A stretch of 64,000 nucleotides of DNA from Venturia oleaginea. Taxonomy: Eukaryota > Ascomycota > Dothideomycetes > Venturiales > Venturiaceae. A model generated the notes under the pieces. It saw only the letters and a list, made by a program, of their open reading frames with translations, had not been told where the DNA came from and searched no databases. Below, in pieces: positions 1-11,474 of the stretch. The DNA is taken from NCBI GenBank assembly GCA_013176395.1, contig JABMLP010000042.1, positions 32,475 to 96,474 on the forward strand. Direction: 5' to 3'. Made by a program: the position numbers and the translations under genes. How positions within the stretch are numbered: position 1 is the stretch's first letter; each line of letters begins with the position of its first letter.

Positions 1-3000
1 ACAAGTGCATCACCTTCTGTCGGAACAAAGCGCGTTCGACTTTCTCTTTTTCTCCTGCCATGAAGTCTTCTCGTCGACTTAATGCATCGGCGTTAACGTT
101 TTCCTTTCCTTTCTTGTAAAGGATATGGAAGTTGTAAAATGACAGTTCTTCTGACCATCTTAGTTGCCGTCGATTCAATTCCTTTGTCGTCGTGAAATTC
201 CGCAGGTTCTTGTGATCGGAATACACGGTAATCTTGTGTTTCGCTCCTTCAAGATAATGCTTCCAGTGCTTGAAGGCATCAACTATGGCCATGAGTTCCT
301 TGTCTGAAGTGGAGTAGTTGACTTCTGCTTTCAGAAATTTTCGTGTGTGGTAAGCTACTGGTCTAAGCTTTCCATCTGAATCGGGTTGGCTGAGGCATGC
401 TCCGAGGGCTCGATCGGACGCATCCGCCTCGACTGTGGCTGTTTTTTTTTTGAGTTAAACAGTTGCAGAATGGGTGGTATTGTTAACCGTATCTTGAGTG
501 CGTCAAAGGCCTTTTGCGCATGCTCGTTCCATTCGAAGGTAATCCCCTTCTTCATCAATCCCGTGAGGGGTTCTGCAACTTCGGAAAAGCTTTCGATGAA
601 TTGTCGATAATAATTCGCGAAGGCGTGAAATGACTGTACTCCTTTGACGTTCGAGGGTACCGGCCAATCGCGGACCTTCTGGTAAATTTCCGGGTCCATC
701 TCAAGTCCATCTTGAGAGACAAAACATCCAACGAACTTGATTCGTTGCTTGTGGAATTCGCTTTTCGAGGGTTTCAGCCGCAAGTTAAATATCTGTAGTG
801 CGCGGAGAACGGTTCGAACGTGATTGGCGTGTTCTTCGAACGTTCGATGATAGTAAACCAAAATGTCATCCATATAAACAGACACAAACTTGTCTAAGTG
901 CTCGCGAAGCACATTGTTCATATAGGCTTGCAGCGTCGCAGGGGCGTTTGTCAAACCAAAGGGCATGACAAGGTATTCGTAGTGCTCAAGGTGAGTGCGG
1001 AATGCTATCTTCCACTCGTCACCTTCCTTAATCCTAATTCGATGAAAAGCCGCAGGAATATCGAATTTCGTGAATCATCTGGCTCCTTGGAGTCTGTCCC
1101 TCAACTCCTGGATTAAAGGCAGCGTGTACGCATTCTTCACCAAAATCTCATTTAGATGTCGGTAATCGACACACAATCGTTGTGAACCATCGGGCTTGGG
1201 TACGTAGAAAACTGAATATCCGGCGGGTGACTTCGACTCCCGGATGAACTTCTTCTTCGTGAAATCGTCGATATATTCACGAAGGGTTTCAAGCTGATCT
1301 TCCCTCAATGGGTAGATCTTGAACTTCTTTGGTTGTTCATTATTGTTGAGCTTGATCTCATGATCCCATGGTTGGTGTGGTGGAAGAGAATCTTCGATCG
1401 ATTCCCCTTTAAAAAGTTCTGCAAATTCCTGGTACCTATGGGGAATTTGGAACACTGACCTATCCTCCTCTGTCTGGAGACGATAGCAGTATGCCACTTC
1501 AACGTGTGTAGGCCTTTTCTGCAAAGGTCTTTGTGCTGTCCGTGTTCTAGCGCGCATGCTAGCCTGCACGGGATATCGTTGGTCTGGGAACGTGAGCGTC
1601 AATGTTCTCCAGTCGATATGCGGATTGTGAGTTCGAAGCCATGGCAGACCAAGGATCAAATCCGAGTCTCCAATATTCGTGACGTCTAGAACAATCTGTT
1701 CTTTCCTCCCTTGTATCCACAAGATTATGTCTGCTTCGTAGATCACTATGCCTCCATTGAAGTTGACAGGTCTTCCATCAGCGATAGTTAGTGGATATGG
1801 ATGCCGTTTCGACCGTACGGGTAGTTTCCATTCGTCGACCAATTTCTCGCTTAGAAGATTCCTATCGGCACCAGTGTCGATGAAGGCCCATGCTGGTACG
1901 TCGTCGATCTTTCCTTCGACCAGCATCTTGGATGTACCAAGGTTGTTCAGAAAATGAGGCGCTTCATTAGGATTCAACAGGGCCTTCTCTACTGTTGATC
2001 CTCTTCGTTTCCCGAATTCTCATGCCATTTGCGTGCTTGCTTTGTTTTGACTGCGATGTCCAATCGTCGGACAAGGTGTCGAAGGTTCCTTGCCCCATTC
2101 GGATGGTATGGGCAGGTGAAGTCAAGGCATGCATTTGGATAGACGTCTTTGCACTGAGAATCGTCCTGATCAATTGCTCGTTCAACGTCTCGTGTCAAAC
2201 GTGAGAGCCGGAAGGTCATAAACTCTAGATCTTCCTTCGATTCTCCTTCGTTGGAGTTGTCTTCTACTGTAGACTCACTGTCGTCGCCCGACATAGACTG
2301 TAGAGATTCGTTTTCGTTTGGTGTAGACCAACTCCCGGAAATGGCTGGCAACTCTTGGAGTATTTCTCCAAGATCTTTCATTTCCTGGTGCTGAGGTAAA
2401 TCGCATTCCTCGTACTCGCAGCAATTTATAGGTGAGTGTCTGTGGTGGACGTGCTGTACATCTGTACTGATGTTTGGGATTTTCATGATCTTCCTGAGGG
2501 TCGTATTGTTGACTTCCTTTTCGTGAACCAGTGGAATTCCCAATCTGGTTCTCCTGGATCTTCCTCGGACTTGTGCTCCCACAGTGGGCATTCTTTGACT
2601 TTGTACCAGTTCGATGGAATCATCCAGTGAAGATCGTGTTCCGGATTCTTTCTCATGCTTGGGTATCTGCTGATAACTTTGACAGCAGCCATTGTATTCT
2701 CAACCCCGAATTGGTTTGTGCCATACTCTGCTTTTGGCAATACCAACTGAGTGCCATAAAGACCGGGTGAGCTAGATGACGAACTCATCATAGCGAGATG
2801 TCCTTTGACATTGCCGTTACCTTGGTAACCTCCTCTATCCCGAGGGTAGTATCCGGAGCTCTGCTTCTCGGATAGGTGTACTTTGCAGTCGTCCTCATAA
2901 CAAGCCGTCCAGCTCAGTATGTTGTGGATTGGCGGTACTGACGCATCGGATTGTAAAGCCTTGAGGTGTTCTGAGCCCATGGGTGAGTTTCCGAATCGTT

Positions 3001-3300
3001 GTCCCTGATTCGTGAAACGTCCAGTGTTGTTCTTTTTGGGCTTTCTGACCTGTACCTTTCTTGGATCCACGTGGACCGCTCTGAATCTTGTCGAGCTCCA
3101 TTGGCTGCAGTCCGTATGAATCAACTCAAACACCTATATTCGCACGACTGTTGTTTCCATGTCCTCGATAAGAACTAACTCCCTTCCTCTGAAGTTTTCT
3201 TTCGAATAGGCGGTTATCAATCTTGATTGACGTTCCAATCATCGAGTACAGGCTCTGAGGCTGAATTTCCTTCCGACTGATTTCATCCTTGACAGTCTGC
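1..3300 (-). pseudogene. Ty3/gypsy element G1, decayed gag-pol fragment
   Basis: Minus-strand remains of the same gypsy family as G5 (25214-32246), to which it aligns closely at the DNA level. Reading leftward: gag remnant (about 3300-1989), aspartic protease with DTGADRNLLSE (about 1870), then reverse transcriptase containing YMDDILVY (about 870) and the start of RNase H (about 400-1). Several frameshifts break it, among them a small insertion next to the YMDD box and one near 420-450 beside an expanded T run. The integrase end lies off the window. Gag stops aligning near 3300, so its 5' part and 5' LTR are missing. At the position where G5 carries a stop between protease and RT, G1 keeps CAG (Gln). 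Not a functional gene. Confidence 0.88.
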
Positions 3301-3700
3301 TCTGCAACCCTTATTACTAAGGACAGAGCTCCTAGGGACTATGAAGGTCAAGGGTATTGAATCTCTCTTCCTAACTCTTTCTTTCCTCAGCTTATTACAG
3401 CTTCAACTCCTAAGACTACGCTGTCTTAGGATGACCTCTGATTTCCTCTTTGTAAATTTTGCGAGAATTTACTGTGGATTGGCCCTTACAGTTGGCCCTT
3501 GCTTCTTGGAGATTCTAGCACCTTCTAGAAAATCTCAGCTTGAATTCTCTTGAATTCCCTTTTTGTTTGGCCCTTGAGGTTGGCTCTTGAGGTTGGTCTT
3601 TGAGGTTGGCCCTTGCTTCTTGGGTTAGGACAAGTGTTCTCTTCTTGAAATTCCTTTTTGTTTGGCCCTTGAGGTTGGCCCTTGCTTCTTGGGTTAGGTG
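3301..3700. other. Non-coding spacer with short degenerate repeats
   Basis: No supportable gene. From about 3550 the sequence repeats a GTTTGGCCCTTGAGGTTGG-like phrase and a CTTGCTTCTTGGGTTAGG phrase two or three times, leading directly into the minisatellite. It may be the leader of a retroelement, but no element boundary is visible. Confidence 0.5.
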
Positions 3701-4494
3701 TCCTCTTTAGGACCTTGACTCTACAGGCTCTTCCTGAGAGTACTGAAATGGCTGGGGTGTTCTCTTTAGGACCTTGACTCTGCAGGCTCGTCCTGAGAGT
3801 ACTGAAAATGGCTTGGATGTCCTCTTTAGGACCTTGACTCTACAGGCTCTTCCTGAGAGTACTGAAATGGCTGGGGTGTCCTCTTTAGGACCTTGACTCT
3901 GCAGGCTCGTCCTGAGAGTACTGAAAATGGCTTGGGTGTCCTCTTTAGGACCTTGACTCTACAGGCTCTTCCTGAGAGTACTGAAATGGCTGGGGTGTCC
4001 TCTTTAGGACCTTGACTCTGCAGGCTCGTCCTGAGAGTACTGAAAATGGCTTGGGTGTCCTCTTTAGGACCTTGACTCTACAGGCTCTTCCTGAGAGTAC
4101 TGAAATGGCTGGGGTGTCCTCTTTAGGACCTTGACTCTGCAGGCTCGTCCTGAGAGTACTGAAAATGGCTTGGGTGTCCTCTTTAGGACCTTGACTCTAC
4201 AGGCTCTTCCTGAGAGTACTGAAATGGCTGGGGTGTCCTCTTTAGGACCTTGACTCTGCAGGCTCGTCCTGAGAGTACTGAAAATGGCTTGGGTGTCCTC
4301 TTTAGGACCTTGACTCTACAGGCTCTTCCTGAGAGTACTGAAGTGGCTGGGGTGTCCTCTTTAGGACCTTGACTCTGCAGGCTCGTCCTGAGAGTACTGA
4401 AAATGGCTTGGGTGTCCTCTTTAGGACCTTGACTCTACAGGCTCTTCCTGAGAGTACTGAAATGGCTTGGGTGTCCTCTTTAGGACCTTGACTC
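3701..4494. repeat. Dimeric minisatellite, alternating 59/60-bp units
   Basis: Thirteen full units plus one partial begin at 3701, 3760, 3820, 3879, 3939, 3998, 4058, 4117, 4177, 4236, 4296, 4355, 4415 and 4474. Two variants alternate strictly for most of the array. Variant A has CTACAGGCTCTTCC and GAAATGGCTGG; variant B has CTGCAGGCTCGTCC and GAAAATGGCTTGG. The true period is therefore a 119-bp dimer. Small open frames read through it only because the repeat lacks stops in one frame. Confidence 0.95.
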
Positions 4495-4827
4495 ACCAAC
4501 AGGATTGACCTGGGAGTACTTTCAACTTGTGGGTGTCACTTTGGACGTTGTTGATATCCCTTCGCAAAGGACAAGTTTCAACAACTCTCAATCTTCGACG
4601 TTCGTGATTACTACACAATGAGAAGATGTAGCATCCGTCCTAGGTTATGAGGTACCTAGCAAACTCTTTCTCAATGCCTCGCTCAATGGAGGGCTTTCTC
4701 AGTGCCTCGCTCGATGGAGGGCTTTCTCGGTACCTCGCTCGATGGAGGGCTTTCTCTTTGCTCTGACGATTACTGCAGAGACTCTCTCTTACTGTCAGCA
4801 AGAGGTATTGGTGCGGTACTTAGATAA
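4495..4827. repeat. Spacer with three 28-bp tandem repeats
   Basis: No gene seen. At about 4676-4759 a 28-bp unit (GCCTCGCTCGATGGAGGG followed by CTTTCTC) occurs three times with minor variation. The rest shows no recognisable coding content. Confidence 0.7.
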
Positions 4828-4955
4828 TGTAAGAGTTCAACCCTCAAAGGTGTTTCGCAAGTGAGAGAAGACTGCTTGTATTTCAAAGTATCTAAGTACA
4901 AAGAAGAAAGTGTAGGTACAGGAAGAACAACTTGTATATATAATCTTCCAAGTAG
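4828..4955 (-). repeat. LTR fragment, inverted relative to the G2 LTR
   Basis: Starting at TGTAAGAGTTCAACCCTCAA, this stretch is the diverged reverse complement of the last roughly 125 bp of the G2 LTR (about 5965-6090). It therefore looks like the 3' end of a minus-oriented LTR of the same family. The matching LTR start (reading CCCTTAACA on the plus strand) is not found downstream, so it is truncated. The sequence left of it could be flank or the internal leader of a lost element. Confidence 0.75.
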
Positions 4956-5074
4956 GAAAAGGACATGCTGTCCTGAGAAGAGAATAGAAAGGAGTAGAAG
5001 CGCATGTGAAACGGTCCCTGAATAATCCCTGCTAGGCGCACGTGAGAACTACCAGGTAGTGCTAAGAATCCATC

Positions 5075-5758
5075 CAGGATAAGTTGAGAAAGGATCTATC
5101 CTTTGACAAAACCCCTAAGAATCCAAAAGAAAAAGCACAAGATCTTGTAGCAAAATTGAAGGACGCACAAGAATGGGCAGAAACGTCAATGGTATCAGCT
5201 CAGCAACAGCAAGAATACTACTCTAATAGAGATCGTGCTCCGGCTGACTCTTTTAAAGTGGGAGACAAAGTCTGGCTCAACCTAAAGAACGTAAAAACCC
5301 TACGTCCTTGTAAGAAACTAGACTGGATTCATGGGAAGTATACAGTTACACGAGTTATCAACTCAATGTCTTACGAGCTTGATACACCCAGAGGAATCCA
5401 CAACCGATTTCATACGTCTTTACTTAGGAGAGCTGGCACAGATCCCCTACCTTCACAAATACAAGATAATACACAGCCGCCTCCTATAGTAACTGAACAA
5501 GGAGACGAGGAATACGGTATCGAGGCTATTCTAGCCGCAAGATGGCGCCGGCGAGATCGACAACAAACGCGAGAAGTCTTAGTTAAGTGGGTAGGCTACG
5601 TTGATCCTACGTGGGAACCCCTTAGCGAACTCCAACAAACTACAGCTCTGGACGCTTTTGAAAGTACCTACGGCAACGTTCTTGAAAACGACGGACCTAT
5701 ACTACGCTCTCAGAGACTACGCTCACATCGATCTACAAGAGAGGGGGGGAGGGGATAA
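5075..5758 (+). pseudogene. Gypsy element G2, integrase C-terminus and chromodomain
   Basis: Open frame of about 224 codons without a proper ATG. The first half carries the GDKVWLNLKN and KKLDWIHGKYTV patterns of the integrase C-terminal domain of gypsy elements, followed by the HNRFHTSLLRR motif. The second half is a chromodomain (EYGIEAILAARW ... VKWVGYVDPTWEPL). It ends just before a purine-rich tract (GAGAGGGGGGGAGGGG) that fits a polypurine primer site next to the LTR at 5759. Everything upstream (gag, protease, RT, integrase core) is missing, so this is the 3' remnant of a plus-strand element. Confidence 0.85.
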
Positions 5759-6090
5759 TGTTAAGGGATGGAATCCTTCTCTCTAGCTTATCCATGACTG
5801 GATTTCCAATTGTTCTCTTGTTATTCTGCAAGCTGTCATGTTCTATTTTGCAAGCTGTCATGTTCTATTTTGCAAGCTGTCATGTTCTATTTCGCAAGCT
5901 GCCATGTTCTATTTTGCAAGCTGTCACGTTTCCATTTAAAGATACTTTCTAGAAGGATCTATTGTAAGAGGAGGATTATATATACGAGCTATCCTTCCTG
6001 TACTTACACTTTCTTCTCTGTACTTAGATACTTGAAATATAAGCTGTCTTCCCTCACTTGCGAAACACCTTTGAGGGTTGAACTCTTACA
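5759..6090 (+). repeat. 3' LTR of G2 with internal 22-bp repeats
   Basis: A 332-bp LTR beginning TGTTAAGGG and ending CTCTTACA, placed right after the G2 polypurine tract. It contains five copies of a 22-bp unit (GCAAGCTGTCATGTTCTATT plus TT) starting at 5828, 5850, 5872, 5894 and 5916. Its right end abuts the middle of the G3 pol gene, so G2 or a derivative inserted into or recombined with G3. No second LTR in the same orientation is present in the window. Confidence 0.8.
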
Positions 6091-9000
6091 TTTAGCCAAA
6101 CCCAGTCACCAACTTTGTAGTTTGGAGAACCAAGCCGATGTTTGTTCTTGAAATATTCGTAGGTAGCGCTGGCGTGGTGGATCTCGTTGTAGCAAATCTT
6201 CTCAAGGTTTGCCATGAAGTCAGCCATGGAATTAGCTTTTCGTGTCTCGGTAATTTCGTGGCGAGAGGCGTTACGGTCTGGTTGAATTGGCGCTTCCAAT
6301 CCGGAGCGTGGATCGTAGCCGTAGGCGGCAAAAAATGGTGTGAGTTTTGTTGCATTGGAGGGTGTGTTGTTGATCACGAATTCGCAGAGTATTCGTCCCA
6401 ATCATCTTGTTGATAATTGCAGTAAGCACGGATGTAGATTTCGACTTGGGCATTCGCTCGCTCGGTCCCGCCATCTGTCTCGGGGTGGAAACTGGTAGAG
6501 AGGCGGATTCGGATTCCGAGGCGTTTGCAGAGTACTTTCCAGAGGATAGCAACGAATTGGGATCCTCGGTCGGAGATAATGCTTCGAGGTAAGCCGTGGA
6601 GGCGGTAGACGTGTTGGAGAAAGAGTAAGGCGCATTCGCGGGCTTCTGGGAGTTTTTGGCAGGGGATAAGGTGCTTGATTTTGGTGAGGCAATCGACAAT
6701 TACTAAGAGGCAGGTATTACCTCCTTTGCGTGTAGCAGGTAAATCGGTAATGAAGTCCATCTGGATGTCTTCCCATCTTCGTTGAGGGGCTTCGAGAGTG
6801 TTGAGGAGTCCTTGGTACATTAGGTTGCTCGGTTTTGCGCGTCGACAGGCGTCGCATCGTGAGATCCATTTGTCCGAGGTGGCGTGCATGCCATGCCAGT
6901 AGTAGAACTTGCGGAGTTTGAGGAAGTTGTTAGCTTTACCCGGGTGACCTGCGACATTACAGTCGTGGTTCGCTTTCAGAATGTATGCTTGTAGTGTATC
7001 GTCTTGGGGAATAAATAGACACTTTTTATACCAAAGGCGGCCGTCGCGTTCTTCGCAGTCCTGCATCCGCAACGTTCGGTGGTGGGTTTTGCCGTCGCGT
7101 AGTTTTTTCAAGACTTCGCGTGGTTCTTTGTCTTTAGTCAACGCTCTAGCGTAGAGTTCTTCAAACTTGTCTTCGTCCCAAATAAGCTCTTCGTCGTCTG
7201 GGTCTTGCGAAGGGATGAATATGTCCGGAGGGGAGAACGGGGTGGTTGGGGTTTGTTCTTCAGCTACTACGTCGTTGCTAGGTTTGTTCCATATATCGTT
7301 GAGGGGCTCAAGGGATTCGTCCCCGTCATTTTCGGAAGAGTCGCGGTAGTCTGGGTTTTTCTCGAAGTCTTGTGGAGAGGAGTGGTCACGAAGCGTAACT
7401 GGGCATAATGAAAGATTGTGGACTTGGAGCGCTAGTTCTTTTCGAATCTTAGGGTCAAGTGTGTGGGGTTTAAGCATAACCTGTGACTGGTGCTGGATAC
7501 GCGGGTCGGATACGTTTGAGGGGAGGTTTTGGGAGCGGCGGGTCAAGGCGTCGGGTTTCGTAGTATCTTTTCCTGGTCTCCATTTGATTTCGAAGTGGAA
7601 TTGGGAGAGGAATTCGGCCCAACGGGCTTGTCGGCGAGTGAGTTTTTTGGTTGACATGTAGTATTCGAGGTTTTGGTGGTCTGTAATAACTTCGATCGGG
7701 TCTTCAGTTCCTTCGAGCTCTCCTCGCCACTCTTCAAATGCGCGAATGATTGCTAGGAGTTCTTTGTCGTAGATTTCGTAATTACACTCCTGGGGTGTGA
7801 ACTTGTGAGAGAAGAAGGCGACGGGGTGTAGCAAACCGTCATTGCCGATTTGTGAGAGTACTCCAGCGCCTACCCAGTTGGAGGCGTCTGTTTCGACAAT
7901 ACACTTCTTTGTAGAGTCGAAATGTGCGAGGATTGGTGCGGAGATGAAGGCTTCTTGGAGTTTATCAAAAGCGGCGCGCTGTTTTGGGCCGAAGTAGAAC
8001 GGCTTGTCTTTTTTCAGTAAGTCGGTAAGAGGTTTCGCGGTGGAGGAGTAATTGAAAATAAAACGGCGGTAGAAATTGGCAAAACCGAGGAAGGATTGGA
8101 CGTCGTGGCGAGTGGTACAGTATTGCCAATCAATGATTGTTTTGACTTTGTCCGGGTCCATCCGGATTCCGTGGTCTGTGATAATTAAACCGAGAAATTT
8201 GACTTCTGTCTGGTAGAATTCGCATTTGTCGATGTCGATGTTGAGTCCTGCTGCGTGCATTCGTTCGATAACCTGCCGCACTTGAATTTTATGCTCTTCG
8301 AGAGTTTCGCTGTAGATTAGGATATCGTCGAGGTACGCGGTGCAGAAAACGTCGAGGAAGTCTTTAAGTTGTTCGTTAATAATATACGACTGCCAGGTCG
8401 CCGGGGCATTGCAGAGGCCGAAGTTCATAACTAGAGATTCGAACAGACCGAAGCGGGTTCTGAATGCAGTGAGAGGAACGCTGTCGGGGTGGACTCGGAG
8501 TGCGTTGAATGCTGAGATAATATCGATCTTCGTGAAGTACTTGGCTTTGCTGAGTTTGTCTAGGGTTTCGCGGAGTAAGGGAATAGGGTATCGGTTTTTT
8601 CGAGTAATCGCGTTGAGTTTTCGGTAGTCTACGCAGAATCGCAGACCACCACCTGGTTTTTTGACAAAGATACATGGGGAACTGACGTCGAACTGGCTTT
8701 TTCTGATAAAGCCTTTTCCCAAATTCTCCTCCAGCCATTTCCGGAGGCATTTGAGTTCGTTCTGGGACATATCGTAGAGAGGAGCGTTGGGTAACTGGTC
8801 TTTCTTGTCTTCTTGAATTTCGATTTTGTGGTCGACGAGGCGTGAAGGGGGCAGTGAATCAGCAGCTTTTCTGTTAAAAGCGTGCGCGAGGTCGTGAAGG
8901 TCTTTGGGTAACTGGGGGCGAGGGTCTTTGTAATCTGGTTTCTTCGCCAGAAATTTATCGATATCTTGAATACTGATTGCGTAGATTTGAGCATTGGGCT

Positions 9001-9847
9001 GCTTAGAATTCCATTGAAAAGCGTGAGAGTTGACAATCTTCCAATCGCGAGGAGAGTCCGGGGTTTCTTGAGGGGGTGCGCAGGCACCAAACGGGAGCGG
9101 GATATACTCAACAGAGCCCTTGTGGCCCTGAAAACATTTCTTAGAACAGTGGGTACCGAAGTGAATACTACGATTCTCAAAATCGAGTTTCACACCGTGG
9201 AAGTTCATCCAGGGAGTGCCAAAGATGACTGCTGCGGAGCCGAGACGGGTAACAAAGAATTTCGTGGTTTCGAGGTGGTGTTCTCCGGTTCTGACGGAGA
9301 CGTGGATTTCGTGAGTAACGTAAGAGGGTGCAGAGGATGCCTGTTCGCCGTCAAAGGCTTTGAGGCGGCCGGGGTTTTCGAGGGGAATAAAGGGAAAGCC
9401 GTGGGATTGCGCAAAATCGAGGTCTATGAAACTTCCTGTGGCAAAGGAATCAGTAACGGCGAGGGTTTTGATCGATTCATTAAGTGTAATTGGGACTATG
9501 ATTGGTCTAGAGTCTACTGGTCCATCAATCTCTCCTGTTGATTTCTCTGAGTAACCTAGAACTGCTGAACTGATGTAAAGAACATGTCGTTTCGATTTGT
9601 TGTCGTGTCTCGATGAACGTCTTTTCAACGAGACTGAGTTTTCCGAACTCGGGGTGTATGGGGCTGATCCGAAGCCGTAGCTTGTGGTGCTAGAAGAGGC
9701 GGTAGAACCTGAGCGTTCTTCAGGGCCTTGAGTGATCCGGGAAGTCTGGACGTTCTGTGGATACGCTCCCGATGCTCCTGACATACTCATATTGCTAAAG
9801 CTCATAGGGGGAATGAAGTTTCGAGCTCCGGAGTTGCCAAACTGCAT
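6091..9847 (-). pseudogene. Gypsy element G3 pol (protease-RT-RNase H-integrase)
   Basis: A 1157-codon frame (9847 to 6374) continues after one frameshift near 6395 to the G2 LTR boundary at 6091. Domains in order: protease, where the catalytic triplet reads DSF rather than DS/TG (TDSFATGSFID, about residue 130); RT with YLDDILIYS; RNase H with VETDASNW; integrase zinc region (HDCNVAGHPGK ... CDACRRAK); integrase core with MDFITDLP, DRGSQF and the DGGTERANAQ glutamate. After the frameshift the frame runs FVINNTPSNATKLTPFF to GDWVWLN, where it is cut off, so the C-terminus and any chromodomain are lost. It begins in the same frame as gag, five sense codons after the gag amber stop. Confidence 0.9.
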
Positions 9848-9862
9848 GGGGCCACTGGCGAA

Positions 9863-11197
9863 CTAGTTGGGAGTAGTGAACTGATTGGAGGGGCGTCCAC
9901 GCTGGGCTTTCTTAGGGCATACGGCGGCGATGTGCTTCTGACCATTAGGCATAATTACTACGGGCTCTCCGCAGTATCCGCAACGGTTGTTGGTCTTTCG
10001 CCATTGGATATTGGCGGCTTTCTCTTCCAGGGTCCAGGATGCAATTGGTTTCATCTGGAGAGACGGAAGGCAGGTACCTATGTCGGCGCCGGCACTACCG
10101 TTGAGGTTCATAACTGAAATGTCCATGGCATCTCCGAAAGCGTGAGAAGTGACGGGGGAGACTAGGAATGCGCGTTGGGATGCAGAGGGAGCGGTAGCTG
10201 ATGTAGATGATCCTGAGAATACGGGAGCTTTTCGAGCTCGAGAGATTTTCTCGAATTGTTTCATGTTGGCTTCGCAGTTGTGGCACAGATCGATTAACTC
10301 TTCCAGTTTCTTTGTCGTAGGGACGTGAATCATTGCTCCGCTGAGTTCTGCGCTCAGGCCGTTGCGAAAGTTGACAATCATAAGTTGTTCCAAGGGGTTT
10401 GCGGGTTCTGAGACGTGAGGGAGGGTGATTCCGGCTTCTTGGAGTAGGCGTCGGAAGTCTGCGGCGTAAGTAGCAAATGTTCGGTTTTCCATCTTGTGGT
10501 TCTGCAGCTTATTCATAGCATCTTGAGTATCGAAACGAGGAGTGTAGCTGTCGTTGAGTTTTGAGATAAATTCGTCGAGGGATTCAAAAGGCCATGAATT
10601 CGTAGTTTCGTTGTAGTATGGGCGAATTGTGGATTTGCACTTGTCGTCAAGTCGATTGAAGGCGTAAGTAACTTGTGAGTTTACTGAAGGGAATGCTTTG
10701 GAGTCTGCGCTGAGTTTTATCCGGAGGTCTAAGAGCCAGCTCTTGTATTTGTTTTTATCTCCTTCAAAGATAGAGATGTCGCCTTGGGTTGGTCGAGGGG
10801 CGGAGATTTCGCGAGAAGTAACGCCCTGGAGTTCTGCTCGAAGGGCGCGAGCTTCGTTCTCAGAGGCTTCGAGCTTGAGTTCTTGAATTGAACGGGACAT
10901 GGTATCCTGGTCTCGCTGGGCTGTGTTGAACATATGGGAGATGGTAGCTAAAAGCTGGAGGAGTGGGAGCGCCGAAGCGCGGTCGAGAGTAACGTGTGAG
11001 ACTGGGACGTATTCATTTTCGTTGACTGAGGCTTCGTCCGCCGGGGTTGCAAAGGTAGCTTGGATCTTCTGAGTAAGGGTTGCTGCGAGTCTAGGGGTTA
11101 TAGAGAAGTCGTAGAAGGCTAGGGGGTTTTCGAGAGTACTGTTTTCGAGGGTGGTAGTATCGTCCGCAAGGGAGGGAAGGTCGAGAATTCGGGGCAT
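9863..11197 (-). CDS. Gypsy element G3 Gag
   Basis: Intact 444-residue Gag. After an N-terminal region with a helical, glutamate-rich stretch (about 110-130) comes the retrotransposon Gag core (FEGDKNKYKSWLLDLRIKL ... FATYAADFRRLLQEAG). Near the C-terminus is an unusual zinc knuckle, CGYCG ... GQKHIAAVC, with about 12 residues instead of four between the second Cys and the His. Gag would form the virus-like particle and bind element RNA. The frame ends in TAG at 9863-9865; pol resumes in the same frame, so readthrough would yield Gag-Pol. Confidence 0.85.
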   Translation of the reverse strand: MPRILDLPSLADDTTTLENSTLENPLAFYDFSITPRLAATLTQKIQATFATPADEASVNENEYVPVSHVTLDRASALPLLQLLATISHMFNTAQRDQDTMSRSIQELKLEASENEARALRAELQGVTSREISAPRPTQGDISIFEGDKNKYKSWLLDLRIKLSADSKAFPSVNSQVTYAFNRLDDKCKSTIRPYYNETTNSWPFESLDEFISKLNDSYTPRFDTQDAMNKLQNHKMENRTFATYAADFRRLLQEAGITLPHVSEPANPLEQLMIVNFRNGLSAELSGAMIHVPTTKKLEELIDLCHNCEANMKQFEKISRARKAPVFSGSSTSATAPSASQRAFLVSPVTSHAFGDAMDISVMNLNGSAGADIGTCLPSLQMKPIASWTLEEKAANIQWRKTNNRCGYCGEPVVIMPNGQKHIAAVCPKKAQRGRPSNQFTTPN

Positions 11198-11352
11198 AGT
11201 TGGTGAGGTTTGTCGACTGCGTAGACAATAGCAGCCCGACTTTTATCGTAAAAAGGGATCCTTACAAACTGTCACGTTTGACCTTGGACTTGACTTGGAA
11301 GCATGACTTGAATTCTATGGGATGTGCGAAGTTGTAGGGATGAGGAGCTAAC
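11198..11352 (-). other. G3 leader and inner part of its 5' LTR
   Basis: Between the G3 gag start and the conserved 122-bp LTR block. On the minus strand the probable LTR end is near ...AAACGTGACA (about 11265-11270), followed by a GTTTGTAAGGATCC-containing leader. No second G3 LTR exists in the window to fix the boundary. Confidence 0.45.
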
Positions 11353-11474
11353 TAAGAGGTAGAGACGAGTCTAAGTACTTGCGACCAGTCTCGCGCTAGA
11401 CCTGATCGAGCAGAACCACCACATTTAACTACGTTTAACTGCATTCGAATACCAACATAGTTCGATCATGACAC
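11353..11474 (-). repeat. 122-bp repeat, copy 1 (start of G3 5' LTR)
   Basis: Identical over 122 bp to 23604-23725, same orientation. On the minus strand it begins TGTCATGATCGAACTATG, consistent with an LTR start, and lies where the G3 5' LTR is expected, about 160 bp upstream of gag. The two copies diverge abruptly on both sides. Confidence 0.85.

Noticed and set aside
4302..4499. 65-codon repetitive minus-strand ORF (VSQGPKEDTQ-type repeats)
   Set aside because: It is a reading of the 59/60-bp minisatellite, open only because the repeat lacks stops in that frame.
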